A DNA stretch of 64,000 nucleotides from an uncultured Collinsella sp. (GCA_958350755.1 CATWID010000002.1:31818-95817); one strand, 5' to 3'. Numbered from the stretch's first letter, positions 53,143-62,138 are shown. Notes: generated by a model from the sequence alone, not told the origin. Translations and numbers: made by a program.

Positions 53143-53463
53143 ATAACCTCCTTTTTGTCTACGTATTTCCTACACGACAGTTATGGAGTATAGCTGCAAA
53201 TACAGCAGAATTGTTTGAAAAACTGCAAAAGGTAGCATTATTTGTTTAAACGTCTTAATTAGTTACAAGTTGATAACATTCCGGCATCATTGGCTGATCT
53301 GCCGCTGATAACTGATACCCAACCAATACTTACACGACGGATATGCGCATGCTGTCATTATTACCGCTTTTAAACAGATGCAAACGTGCTGAGACTGAGG
53401 CTATTTCGTTTAAACAGCTATGCCTTGACTAATGGCGAGCGATATGCTCTAGCAAAGTAGTTA
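53143..53463 (-). promoter_or_regulatory. A/T-rich PTS leader with GTTTAAAC motifs
   Basis: About 320 gene-free bases of low G+C. GTTTAAAC at 53244-53251, TTTTAAACAG at 53368-53377 and GTTTAAACAG at 53408-53417 form three similar palindromic sites. TTGCAG and TGTATT about 18 bases apart on the minus strand near 53215 could be a promoter. No sigma-54 (-24/-12) box was seen. Confidence 0.4.
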
Positions 53464-53534
53464 TTGGGGACGTTCTTAAATGGCTAGTCATTGGGGACGT
53501 TCTTTTTCGACTAGTCGTTTAAGAACGTCCCCAA
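53464..53534. repeat. GGGGACGTTCTTAAA palindromic element
   Basis: TTGGGGACGTTCTTAAA at 53464-53480 is the exact complement of 53518-53534, with an inner partial copy (ATTGGGGACGTTCTTTTTCG) and a CTAGTC/GACTAG pair. The TTTAAGAACGTCCCCAAC arm is also inside the 16317-16410 element. Confidence 0.8.
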
Positions 53535-53542
53535 CGACTAAG

Positions 53543-53971
53543 TTAGGCGATGTGGAGGGGGTTGGCGGCGTCGACGGCATCGGGGGCATCGGATAGGCCG
53601 TCGGGGGCAGCGTCTGTCGGGTCCTCGTCGGGGGTCTCGATCTGCTTGATCATGACCTCCTGGCCCTGCAGCAGATAGGTCTCGCCGCTACCGCAATGGG
53701 GGCAGGTCTTGCCGTGCTCGACCGTCGCGTAGTCGCAGCCGCACGCCTCGCAATGCGTCACGGCCTCGACAGGCTCCACAATAAGCTCCGCGCCCTGCGT
53801 GATAGGCTTTTTATCTGCCGCCCAGCGCCAAGCGTCGAGCAGCAAGTCGGGAACGACGCCCGAGACCTCGCCCAGCAGCAGCGTGACGCTCGAAACGCGA
53901 CGCACGCCATTGGCACGCGCCACGTTCTCAACATCGCGAATAATGTGATAAACGATTCCCAATTCATGCAA
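53543..53971 (-). CDS. hypA: hydrogenase nickel-incorporation protein HypA
   Basis: Metallochaperone of 142 residues that inserts nickel into hydrogenase. N-terminal MHELGIVYHII supplies the Ni ligands (Met1, His2 and neighbours); zinc ribbon CEACGCDY...CPHCGSG near 74-97. The start codon is TTG at 53971 (TTG CAT GAA): the conserved MHELGI leaves no alternative, and AAAGG lies eight bases upstream. An acidic 30-residue C-terminal tail (DEDPTDAAPDGLSDAPDA) is extra to the family. No other hyp or hydrogenase gene is beside it. Confidence 0.92.
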   Translation of the reverse strand: MHELGIVYHIIRDVENVARANGVRRVSSVTLLLGEVSGVVPDLLLDAWRWAADKKPITQGAELIVEPVEAVTHCEACGCDYATVEHGKTCPHCGSGETYLLQGQEVMIKQIETPDEDPTDAAPDGLSDAPDAVDAANPLHIA

Positions 53972-54016
53972 GGTAGAAACCTTTCAACAACGGTTGATGC
54001 GATGCAAACTCAAAGC

Positions 54017-54052
54017 AAGGGGACGGCGAAATCTAGTCTGCGCCGTCCCCTT
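54017..54052 (-). terminator. terminator of the Fe-S flavoprotein gene
   Basis: AAGGGGACGGCG pairs perfectly with CGCCGTCCCCTT across 12 bases, 16 bases past the stop at 54068. Confidence 0.65.
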
Positions 54053-54067
54053 ACCCGCCATGGTTAC

Positions 54068-56845
54068 CTATTTACGACCGAACTTGATTTTGATTGCACG
54101 CTTTAAAGCATACTTGCCAAGGCTCGGGAGCTTTTGCTCGTATTTGACCATCGTGGAGCACTCGGGGCGATCGCGATCCAGATGGATGGCATCGAACGCG
54201 CACTTGGTGGTGCACAGGCCGCAGCCGATGCACTTGTTGGGGTCGACGATCGAGGCGCCGCAGCCCAGGCAGCGGGCGGTCTCGGCGCGCACCTGCTCCT
54301 CGGTAAAGGTCTCGACGTACTCGCTAAAGGGCGCAGCCTTCTCGCGCTCGCGGTCGACACGTGCCACCTCGCGGCTTGCGTTGTCATAGCTCTCAATCAC
54401 AACATCGTCGCGGTCAAGCGCGGTGTAGCGGCGCTGGTTGCGGCCGATGGTGAGCGTGGAGCCCGGCTGCACAAAGCGATGGATGGACACGGCGGCCTCG
54501 TGACCGGCGGCGATAGCGTCGATGGCAAAGCTGGGACCGGTGTAGACGTCGCCGCCCACAAAGATGTCTGGCTCGGCGGTCTGGTAGGTCTGAGGATCGG
54601 CAAGGGCACTCTGACCGTGGCCAGGCTCCACCTTGGAGCCAGCCAGCAGGTCGCCCCACACAATAGACTGGCCAATCGACATGACGACACGGTCGGCATC
54701 GACACGGCGCAGATCGTTCTCGTCGTACTCGGGCGCAAAACGGCCCTCGTCGTCAAAGACGCGCGTGCAGCGCTTGAAGGTGATACCGCACACACGACCG
54801 GCCTCGTCCAGGTGAATCTCCTTGGGGCCCCAACCGCAGCTGATGTGAGCGCCGTCCTCGATGGCCTCGCGACGCTCCTCCTCGCTGGCGGGCATCTGAG
54901 CCTCGCTCTCCAGGCAGAACATCTCAACGTGCTCGGAACCCAGACGGCAGGCGTTGCGGGCGACATCGATAGCCACGTTGCCGCCGCCCACCACAATGGT
55001 GCGGCCGGGCAGCGCGTCGATCTTGCCACTGTTGACCTCGCGCAAAAAGTCGACGGCCACGGTCACGTCCTCGGCATCCTCGCCCGGAATGCCGGCAAGG
55101 CGGCCGCCCTGGCAGCCAATGGCAACGTAGAAGGCCTTAAAGCCCTGCGCGCGCAGCTCGTCGAGCGTCACGTCGCGACCGACTTCCACGCCATAGCGGA
55201 ACTCGGCACCCATCAGGCGAATAACCTCGACCTCGGCCTCAATGACGTCCTTCTGCAGCTTAAAGCTGGGAATGCCGTAGGTGAGCATGCCGCCCGGGCG
55301 CTCGTTCTTCTCGAACACGACGGGCTTGTAGCCCTTCTCGGCCAGGTAGAAAGCGCAGGACAGACCGGCCGGGCCGGCACCGATGATGGCGATCTTCTGA
55401 TCGAAGCCGCCGGCGCGCGTCGGCGTCACCACGGGCGGGACATAGCGGGTCGCGGCATCCAGGTCGCGCTGGGCGATAAACTTCTTGACCTCGTCGATCG
55501 CCACGGCGGCATCCACGCGACCACGGGTGCAGGCGTCCTCGCAGCGGCGGTTGCACACGCGGCCGCAGATAGCGGGCAGCGGGTTCTCGCGCTTGATGAG
55601 TGCCAGTGCCTCGTCATAGCGGCCCTGCGCCGCGAGCTTCAGATAGCCCTGAACGGCAACGTGCGCGGGGCAGGCCGTCTTGCAGGGCGCCGTGCCGGAC
55701 TCATGCGTCTCGATGCGGTTGTCGTTGCGGTAGTTGGGCGACCACTTGGTGTGGTCCCACTTGGTGGCATCGGGCAGCTCCTGGCGCGGATACTCGGGCA
55801 CCTTGCCGCCGGCCTTTTTGCTGCAGAGCTTCTGGCCGAGCTTGGCGGCACCGGCCGGGCACACCTCAACGCAGCGACCGCAGGCTACGCACTTGTCCTT
55901 CTCGACCTTGGCGACATAGGCAGAGCGCGACAGGTTGGGCGTGTTGAACAGCTGCGAGGTGCGCAGGGCGTAGCACACGTTAACGTTGCAGTTGCAGATG
56001 GCGAAGATCTTATTCTCGCCATCGATGTTGGTGATCTGGTGCACAAAGCCGTTGTCCTCGGCCTGGCGCAAGATGTCGTAGACCTCGTCGCGCGTCACGT
56101 AATGGCCGCGGTCGGTCTCGACCACGTAGTCGGCCATATCGCCCACGGCGATGCACCAATCGGCCGGGTCGTCGGCGCAGCCCTCGCCCATCACGCGACG
56201 GCTCGCACGGCAGCTGCAGGTGCTAGCGGCATATTTGCCATCGTATTTGTCGAGCCAATGCTCGATATGCTCGATCGGCACCGAGGTGCTCGCGGCATCG
56301 ATGGCCTTCTCGACCGGAATGACGTGCATGCCAATACCGGGGCCTCCGGGCGGCACCATCGGTGTGGCGCGGGACAGCGGGCCTTTGGATGCCTGTTCAA
56401 AGAACTTGGCGTAGACCGGGTGCTCCTCGAGCTGGCTCACGCGCATGTTGAGAAACTCAGCAGAACCCGGCACCAGCATGGGCAGCACCCACTGCTTGGC
56501 GCGCTCGGGGTTTTCCCAGTTGTACTCGAGCAGACCCGTGTAGCTCATGTCGTCGAGCATCTTCTCGATGTCGGCCTCGGACATGCCGGTGAGCTTGACC
56601 ATCTCGGGCAGCGTATAGGGACGTCGCATCTTCATCTTGCAGAGCACTTCGGCCTGCTCGTCGGTTGCGGCCTCGGCAAACGACCAGTACTCGTAGCCCA
56701 GCAGCTCGTCGCGATGCAGCAGGCGGTTGGTGCAGTGCTCGCACAGTTTGACGATGGCCTCGCGCGGATGCTCCGGCAGCGGCGGCACGAACTCCGCGCC
56801 GATATCGGGCTCGGTATAGCTAATTCCCGGTCCGTTGAGAATCAT
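54068..56845 (-). CDS. multidomain Fe-S flavoprotein (GltD-like oxidoreductase)
   Basis: Protein of 925 residues. An N-terminal part (about 1-290) with unusual cysteines (STCSCRASRRVMGEGC, ICNCNVNVC), then a ferredoxin motif CVACGRCVEVCPAG near 300, then a GltD-like NAD(P)H/FAD region (about 380-790) with CGRVCNRRCEDAC, FAD-site IAIIGAGPAGLSCAFYLAEKG and NAD(P)-site VVGGGNVAIDVAR. A C-terminal Fe-S domain (about 840-925) with CLGCGAS and CIGCGLCTTKC ends it. So electrons pass between NAD(P)H, FAD and several clusters. Physiological substrate unknown. Start: ATG 56845 with GAAGGGAC upstream, not 57178. Divergent from a TetR gene, with palindromic operators between. Confidence 0.83.
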   Translation of the reverse strand: MILNGPGISYTEPDIGAEFVPPLPEHPREAIVKLCEHCTNRLLHRDELLGYEYWSFAEAATDEQAEVLCKMKMRRPYTLPEMVKLTGMSEADIEKMLDDMSYTGLLEYNWENPERAKQWVLPMLVPGSAEFLNMRVSQLEEHPVYAKFFEQASKGPLSRATPMVPPGGPGIGMHVIPVEKAIDAASTSVPIEHIEHWLDKYDGKYAASTCSCRASRRVMGEGCADDPADWCIAVGDMADYVVETDRGHYVTRDEVYDILRQAEDNGFVHQITNIDGENKIFAICNCNVNVCYALRTSQLFNTPNLSRSAYVAKVEKDKCVACGRCVEVCPAGAAKLGQKLCSKKAGGKVPEYPRQELPDATKWDHTKWSPNYRNDNRIETHESGTAPCKTACPAHVAVQGYLKLAAQGRYDEALALIKRENPLPAICGRVCNRRCEDACTRGRVDAAVAIDEVKKFIAQRDLDAATRYVPPVVTPTRAGGFDQKIAIIGAGPAGLSCAFYLAEKGYKPVVFEKNERPGGMLTYGIPSFKLQKDVIEAEVEVIRLMGAEFRYGVEVGRDVTLDELRAQGFKAFYVAIGCQGGRLAGIPGEDAEDVTVAVDFLREVNSGKIDALPGRTIVVGGGNVAIDVARNACRLGSEHVEMFCLESEAQMPASEEERREAIEDGAHISCGWGPKEIHLDEAGRVCGITFKRCTRVFDDEGRFAPEYDENDLRRVDADRVVMSIGQSIVWGDLLAGSKVEPGHGQSALADPQTYQTAEPDIFVGGDVYTGPSFAIDAIAAGHEAAVSIHRFVQPGSTLTIGRNQRRYTALDRDDVVIESYDNASREVARVDREREKAAPFSEYVETFTEEQVRAETARCLGCGASIVDPNKCIGCGLCTTKCAFDAIHLDRDRPECSTMVKYEQKLPSLGKYALKRAIKIKFGRK

Positions 56846-56938
56846 GGTTGTCCCTTCTCTTGCCGCAGCCCGACGAGGCCGCAGCGCCCCTCTTTTTTTG
56901 CAGGCCGGGCATGCCCCCATGCCGTTCACCCGCCATTG

Positions 56939-57007
56939 TTGACATTGTGTCAAAAATAGTATTGACGAACCGTCAACAATATTCAAGACTGTTAGGCGAA
57001 CGGTCAG
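56939..57007. promoter_or_regulatory. three TetR-type operators in the divergent promoter region
   Basis: TTGACATTGTGTCAA (56939-56953) and TTGACGAACCGTCAA (56962-56976) are perfect 6-3-6 palindromes. CTGTTAGGCGAACGGTCAG (56989-57007) is a related, imperfect site. A TACTAT box lies between the first two on the minus strand. This layout fits repression of both genes by the TetR protein. Confidence 0.65.
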
Positions 57008-57034
57008 GCAAAAGAGGATGAAAGGCGGCATAAC

Positions 57035-57697
57035 ATGGGCAGCAACACAGCAGATACCTCTGTGGTCGATGCCGTCCCCGCATCCGATAGCGCGACAAAG
57101 CGCCTGACGGGCGACGAACGCCGTCGCGAGATCCTCGATGCCGTGCGCACCGTAAGCTCCGAGCTGGGCGTGTCCCATCTATCCGTCTCGGCCGTGACCA
57201 AGCGAGCCGGCTGCACGCGCTCGCTGTTCTACCACTACTTTGCCGATATGGATGCCGCCGTCACCGCCGTTATGGACGAGGCAATCGACGGCTTTATCGC
57301 CGAGCTCGAGCAGTGGAATGCCAGCCGCATCGTCGGTGATATCGAGGGCGCGCTCGACACCGTCGCCCCGCTCTTTAAGCGCCTGGTCGCCAGCGGTCAC
57401 GAGCTGCCGAGTACGCTCACCTCTAGCAGCGGCGCGCTCTACGGCGGCTTTTTGCACAACGTGGTCCAGCGCGTGGCGCAGTATATCTGCGACACCACCG
57501 TGGTGGACTTTGTCGCCCATCACGAGCTGCGCATCGACCATGTCTACGAGACGTTCTACACCCTCATCATGGGGTTGTTGATGTATATCCGCACGCACCC
57601 CGATGTGCCCGACGAGACAGTCAAGGAAATCATCGCCTCGACACTCCACATCGAGGGCTATACCGCCAAGTACCCCGAGCGCAAGCCCAGGAACTGA
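57035..57697 (+). CDS. TetR/AcrR-family regulator
   Basis: Repressor of 220 residues. TetR HTH at about 25-75 (ILDAVRTVSSELGVSHLSVSAVTKRAGCTRSLFYHYFADMDA), then an all-helical ligand/dimer domain. Start ATG 57035. It is divergent from the Fe-S flavoprotein gene and followed 63 bases later by a membrane protein gene, so it may control both. Three palindromes in the spacer are likely operators. Ligand unknown. Confidence 0.9.
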   Translation: MGSNTADTSVVDAVPASDSATKRLTGDERRREILDAVRTVSSELGVSHLSVSAVTKRAGCTRSLFYHYFADMDAAVTAVMDEAIDGFIAELEQWNASRIVGDIEGALDTVAPLFKRLVASGHELPSTLTSSSGALYGGFLHNVVQRVAQYICDTTVVDFVAHHELRIDHVYETFYTLIMGLLMYIRTHPDVPDETVKEIIASTLHIEGYTAKYPERKPRN

Positions 57698-57760
57698 CGA
57701 CATTTGGCCAAACTGCCCGCGATCAGAAGAGGGGCCGCGGGCGTGTGAAAGGAGAGCAGC

Positions 57761-58768
57761 ATGCTGTTCGATGTTTGGGGTAGCAATACCCTTATCCACT
57801 GGGCCGGCTGGGCCATGGTCTTTATCGGCCTGATCGTGCTCAACGAGGTCGGCCGCCGCACCAAGCTGGGCGCGGCCATCATCTTTGGCGTGGCTCCGCT
57901 GGCCATGACTATCTACTGCGTCGCCATCGCCATCGGCGTTTCGCAGGGTGCCGAGTGGGCGCTCACCAACCCCACCCATGTGTACCAGAACAGCTGGTTC
58001 CACTACGCCAAGGTATACGCGGCGCTGGCCGGTTGCTGGGGCTTCATCGCCATTAAGTATCAGTGGGGCAAAATCGGCAAAGCGCATTGGTTCCGCGCAT
58101 GGCCGTTTGTGATCGTCGCCATCAACATCATGATCGCCGTCGTGTCCGACTTCGAGAGTGCCTATCACTTCTTTGTCCTGGGCCAGTCCACCTGGGTCAC
58201 CTCCGAAGGTGCTACGCAGCTGGCCGGCTGGAACAACGTGTTCAACGGCATCGCCGGTATCATCAACATCTTCTGCATGACCGGTTGGTGGAGCGTCTAC
58301 GCCTCCGAGGACAAGACCGACATGCTGTGGCCCGACATGACCTGGGTCTACATCATCGCCTACGATATCTGGAACTTCTGCTACACCTACAACTGCCTGC
58401 CCACCCACTCCTGGTTCTGCGGCTTTGCGCTGCTGCTGGCGCCCACCGTCGCCGCCTTTATCTGGAACAAGGGCGGCTGGATCCAGAACCGCGCCTTTAC
58501 GCTGGCTATTTGGTGCATGTTTGCCCAGGTGTTCCCCTACTTCCAGGAGGAGTCCATCTTTGTGACCCACTCCACGCTCGACCCCGGCGCCGCTACCGCG
58601 GTCTCGATCGCCGCGCTGGTCGCCAACGTCGCCGCAATCATCTACATCGCCTACCGCGCCAAGAAGCTCGGCCGCAATCCCTACAAGCAGGATGTCTTTG
58701 AGGGCACCAGCGATTGGGAGAAGGCCACCGCTCGCCGCGCCAAGGTTGATTACGCTCACGCCGAGTAA
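57761..58768 (+). CDS. polytopic membrane protein (DUF5692-like)
   Basis: Protein of 335 residues with about eight to nine hydrophobic segments and many Trp, Tyr and His residues in membrane-flanking loops (SWFHYAKVYAALAGCWGF; CLPTHSWFCGFALL). It resembles DUF5692 proteins as far as I recall, function unknown. Start ATG 57761 with AAGGAGAG upstream. Placed after the TetR gene and ended by a strong terminator; possibly a transporter or membrane partner of the Fe-S flavoprotein. Confidence 0.65.
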   Translation: MLFDVWGSNTLIHWAGWAMVFIGLIVLNEVGRRTKLGAAIIFGVAPLAMTIYCVAIAIGVSQGAEWALTNPTHVYQNSWFHYAKVYAALAGCWGFIAIKYQWGKIGKAHWFRAWPFVIVAINIMIAVVSDFESAYHFFVLGQSTWVTSEGATQLAGWNNVFNGIAGIINIFCMTGWWSVYASEDKTDMLWPDMTWVYIIAYDIWNFCYTYNCLPTHSWFCGFALLLAPTVAAFIWNKGGWIQNRAFTLAIWCMFAQVFPYFQEESIFVTHSTLDPGAATAVSIAALVANVAAIIYIAYRAKKLGRNPYKQDVFEGTSDWEKATARRAKVDYAHAE

Positions 58769-58838
58769 CGTGCCCAGCGCGAACGCCGCTTGAATGTGAA
58801 GCCGCCTGGCCGACTCCGCGCAATGCAACGTATTGCAT

Positions 58839-58878
58839 GCCCCCGGAAAGCGATTTGTCCGCTTTCCGGGGGCTTTTT
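58839..58878 (+). terminator. terminator of the TetR/membrane-protein unit
   Basis: GCCCCCGGAAAGC pairs with GCTTTCCGGGGGC over 9 bases, then TTTTTG. About 70 bases past the stop. Confidence 0.92.
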
Positions 58879-59007
58879 GTTGTTGCGCGCATCCACACAC
58901 ATTCAAAACCTCTCGCACAGATAAAATCAGATTTCCGATCGCCTGACAGCTCTATATGACCCTGTTTTTGGGTACATTGTTGTCCCGATATTGAGCTTGG
59001 GGGATGT

Positions 59008-60504
59008 ATGAATGATGAGACGATGGGCCAAGAGGATGCGGCCCAAGATGCAGAAGCTTGCGCTGAGGCCTTGGAGAGCTTAGACCGGATTTCACTCGAT
59101 GAGATTGCGTTTGACGATTCGGGCGTTGATGTGCAGGATGAGCCGGAAGCCGAGGCGCAGCCCGATGGTCAGGATGCAGACGACGTTGAGCCTGCCGAGG
59201 ATGAGGTAGATCACGAAGACACCGAAAGCGAGGCCAGTAACCAGCCCGAATCCGACACGGGCGAGGAAACCGTCTTGCTCGACAGCTTACCGGCCGAGGA
59301 TTCGCTGACTCGCGAGCTTCCTGGCCTGGGTTCCGCACCAGCCGTGGATGAGACCATCGCCATGGGCGATATTCCCCTGCCGTCCGTTCCCTCGGCACAC
59401 GAAGCCGAGGTCCGCCATCGCAAGATGTCGCCCAAGCGCCGCAATCTGATGGTCGCCGGTGTCGTGGCCGTCGCGCTCGTCGCCGGCGGTGCAGGCTATG
59501 CTGCCTGGAACGGATATCAGCAAGAGCAGGCTGCAGCTGTCGCCGCCAATGCCCACACGATGATGTCGGTGCAGATTGGCGTGCATGCCGCGGGCCTCGA
59601 CTGTTCCACCGGCTCCAAGATTCCCGTACAGGTAAGCGGTCAGGACGCTGATGGCTCCTCCGTGAGCGAAACGCTCTATGTTGACGAGCACGGCCGCGGC
59701 ATCAAACTGCTGCCCGGCGATTACACGCTCTCCATCGCTGCCTCCCCCATCGCGGCCGACGGCACCATCTATACCGTCCCGCCCACCAAGACGCAGGTCA
59801 CCGTTAAGAGCGATGGACAGGATTTAAGTGCCCAGGCCACCTTTAAGCTCAAGGTGCCTTCGGCCGACACGGTGACTGACGACCAGATCGATGCCGCCGC
59901 CAAGTATGCCGAGGAGGGCGGTGCGAACTCCGCCGCAGCTGCCAAAGTGCTCCAGCAGGCAGCAACCGCGCGGCGCGACGCCGCCGTCAATGCCGTGAGC
60001 GCGCAAAAGGCACAGGCATCCCGTGACGCTGACGCTCGCCACAAGGCAACCGACCTCTACCAGCTCGATATTCCCGTCGAGTGGTACGGTAAGATCGCAA
60101 CTTGGCAAAACGGCAGCACGCTATGCATCTATCTGGGCGACGACGCCAATACGCCGCTCGTGACGCTCGTCGCCGTGCGCGATGGCGAGACCTTTACGCC
60201 CGATGACGGCGATACGGTTTTGGGCACGGTCAGCCTGGGCAACGGTTATACCGTCTATGCCAGCGGCCCCGTCTATCCGTACGTGGTGCCCCAGACTATC
60301 AACGGGCGCACCCAGAATCCCGTGTCGACCTACCCCATGGACACGGCCATTGAGCTTGTCGAGCTGACGACCGGCAACCGCTACACCTATAGTCAGATCA
60401 AGAACGACCTGGTTGGCAAAGACGGCAACGCAGACGCCGCGACCAAACTCGAGACCGACTACCTCGCGCAAATCCTGCTGCCGAGCATCAAGGCCCAGGA
60501 CTAG
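59008..60504 (+). CDS. anchored protein with acidic N-terminus, unknown
   Basis: Protein of 498 residues, unrecognised. An acidic, probably disordered cytoplasmic part (1-140), a basic stretch (HRKMSPKRRNL), one membrane span (about 148-170), then an outside region with a beta-rich domain (about 185-285), a helical Ala-rich segment (285-345) and a C-terminal domain. Start ATG 59008 with GGGGGATGT upstream. The cytoplasmic tail contains TVLLDSLP and TIAMGDIP, Thr-containing patterns like those phosphorylated by PknB-type kinases and read by FHA domains (inference). Confidence 0.65.
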   Translation: MNDETMGQEDAAQDAEACAEALESLDRISLDEIAFDDSGVDVQDEPEAEAQPDGQDADDVEPAEDEVDHEDTESEASNQPESDTGEETVLLDSLPAEDSLTRELPGLGSAPAVDETIAMGDIPLPSVPSAHEAEVRHRKMSPKRRNLMVAGVVAVALVAGGAGYAAWNGYQQEQAAAVAANAHTMMSVQIGVHAAGLDCSTGSKIPVQVSGQDADGSSVSETLYVDEHGRGIKLLPGDYTLSIAASPIAADGTIYTVPPTKTQVTVKSDGQDLSAQATFKLKVPSADTVTDDQIDAAAKYAEEGGANSAAAAKVLQQAATARRDAAVNAVSAQKAQASRDADARHKATDLYQLDIPVEWYGKIATWQNGSTLCIYLGDDANTPLVTLVAVRDGETFTPDDGDTVLGTVSLGNGYTVYASGPVYPYVVPQTINGRTQNPVSTYPMDTAIELVELTTGNRYTYSQIKNDLVGKDGNADAATKLETDYLAQILLPSIKAQD

Positions 60505-60539
60505 CCGGGCGCATCATGGTACTCCCCAACCGTGATGAA

Positions 60540-60561
60540 GGGGCCAGGAGGTCCTGGCCCC
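60540..60561. terminator. hairpin between convergent genes
   Basis: GGGGCCAGGA pairs with TCCTGGCCCC over a 2-base loop, 36 bases past the stop at 60504. No clear T tract on either side. Confidence 0.5.
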
Positions 60562-60577
60562 ACAGATCCGTAGATGA

Positions 60578-61930
60578 TTAGGCAAGGAGCCACTTCCATG
60601 CGGGCACAGCGTGTACCACACCGTGTTCACATGGAATATCGGCCTGTTCATCCATAGTAACGATTACCGACTCGCCAAGATCAAACTGGGCCATCGAGGC
60701 ATCGAGGGCTGCAATTTCGCGTTCGCGCGTTTTCTCGCTTGCCATATCCACACTCACCTGAGTCAGGCTATAAGCCTGCATGAGAAGTGCATCCCCAGCC
60801 ACAAAGTCAACCTCATGGCTTTTATTCTTCTCCTTGACCAGTAGGCGGCAGACCGAACCGACCCGCACCGCAGGAGTCCTTCTTCTGAGCGCATTGAACA
60901 CCGCAGTCTCGAGCCTCTGGCCCTGGTCCAATGCCGATGCGGGAGAGAATGCTCCAAACATCGCAGGATCGACAGCGTAGACTTTAGACGCAGACCGCGT
61001 ATTATTTGCAAGTGAACGCGTAAACTCCGGCACAGAAAACAGCAGGTAGGCGTCCTCGTAATACTCAAGTAAGTCGCTGAGCGAATTACGACTGACGGGT
61101 ATCTGCCTGCTCTTGAACTCGTTGTACACCTTGTTCACCGACAGCTCTCGTCCCGAAGATGCCATACACCGCGTCAGAAACAGTGAGGCCAAACGAGGGC
61201 TCTTGACGTCGTAACGCTCCACAACGTCCATAGCGACCGTTCGCGACGCATATTCCTGTAGCAGCTGAATCGCGTCTGCGGGCGTCTGCTCAAGTGTCGC
61301 GATGAATCCCCCTCGCTCGAGATATCCGACCAGATGGTGTCGGAGCAACGCTGCAGCGCTTGAGGAGAAGGGCGCGTTCGACTCAGGAACGCTCCCCGTC
61401 TTATATCGGACGTATTCCGAAAAACTCAACGGAAAAAGCTCTCGCACAAGAGAACGGCCCCTGAACTCGCTCTTAAGTTCTGAGGACAGCATCTTAGAAG
61501 AAGATCCCGTCACGTAAACGGTCGCCTTCTCCGTATCGACCACGCGTCGCAGAAACGCACCCCATTCGGGTATTTCCTGGATCTCGTCAAAGAAAAGGTA
61601 GGCGCCCTCGCCTCGAGCAGCAGGATATAGTGCATAGAATGTATCGAGCACGTCCGCTAGTAGCGATGGCTCATACGGACGCAAGCGCTCATCCTCAAAA
61701 TTGAAATATAGCATCCGGTCAAGCTCGACGCCTTGGCCCTGAAGCCGCCGCATCTCCTGATACAGGCGATACGTCTTTCCACAACGACGGGCGCCCACAA
61801 TCACATATACGATGTTGTCGCGCTTTGGCTCCTGCGGGTTGCCCAGATCAAGGTCGCGCTCAAAGACCTGCGGAATCCCCTGTTGCTCAAAGTCCTTTAT
61901 TTTTTGAGCCACCAAGTCGTTGAATGCCAT
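60578..61930 (-). CDS. AAA_14/DUF4143 ATP-binding protein (second copy)
   Basis: Protein of 450 residues, same family as the gene at 18291-19652 but clearly diverged. Walker A GARRCGKT at 46-53, Walker B YLFFDEIQEIP near 110, a TGSSSKML sensor region, then a DUF4143 C-terminal half with HEVDFVAGDALL and a weaker PD-(D/E)XK pattern (no clear ExK). Start ATG 61930 with TTGGAG upstream. Just upstream is a 25-bp perfect inverted repeat around a TATAAT box. Function unknown. Confidence 0.85.
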   Translation of the reverse strand: MAFNDLVAQKIKDFEQQGIPQVFERDLDLGNPQEPKRDNIVYVIVGARRCGKTYRLYQEMRRLQGQGVELDRMLYFNFEDERLRPYEPSLLADVLDTFYALYPAARGEGAYLFFDEIQEIPEWGAFLRRVVDTEKATVYVTGSSSKMLSSELKSEFRGRSLVRELFPLSFSEYVRYKTGSVPESNAPFSSSAAALLRHHLVGYLERGGFIATLEQTPADAIQLLQEYASRTVAMDVVERYDVKSPRLASLFLTRCMASSGRELSVNKVYNEFKSRQIPVSRNSLSDLLEYYEDAYLLFSVPEFTRSLANNTRSASKVYAVDPAMFGAFSPASALDQGQRLETAVFNALRRRTPAVRVGSVCRLLVKEKNKSHEVDFVAGDALLMQAYSLTQVSVDMASEKTREREIAALDASMAQFDLGESVIVTMDEQADIPCEHGVVHAVPAWKWLLA

Positions 61931-61938
61931 AATTCTCC

Positions 61939-61998
61939 AATCTTGCTCTCCTGCTAATCAAGATTATAACGATTCTTGATTAGCAGGAGAGCAAGATT
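61939..61998 (-). promoter_or_regulatory. 25-bp perfect inverted repeat around a -10 box
   Basis: Bases 61939-61963 and 61974-61998 are exact complements. The 10-base loop plus the arm edge reads TTATAATC on the minus strand, a perfect TATAAT. The right arm ends three bases from the GGAG of the ATPase gene, and a further TCTTGATTA copy follows at about 62005. The promoter is therefore inside a palindrome: probably an autoregulatory operator. Confidence 0.75.
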
Positions 61999-62138
61999 GT
62001 GCGTATCTTGATTAATGGATAAGCAAGTTTTCTATTAGTGGCCCCTCCCGGAGGATATCGAGCGGCCGAGGGGGGCAGGCATGAACGCCTCTAGCCGAAA
62101 ACAAAGTAGCTAAAAAAGCCCCGTCCCAAATGAGCTAC

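Noticed and set aside
53143..53463. Sigma-54 promoter for the mannose PTS
   Set aside because: No TGGCAC-N5-TTGC box on the minus strand and no LevR-type activator in the window.
54134..56959. 941-residue plus-strand frame over the Fe-S flavoprotein
   Set aside because: Antisense shadow; Fe-S and FAD motifs are on the minus strand.
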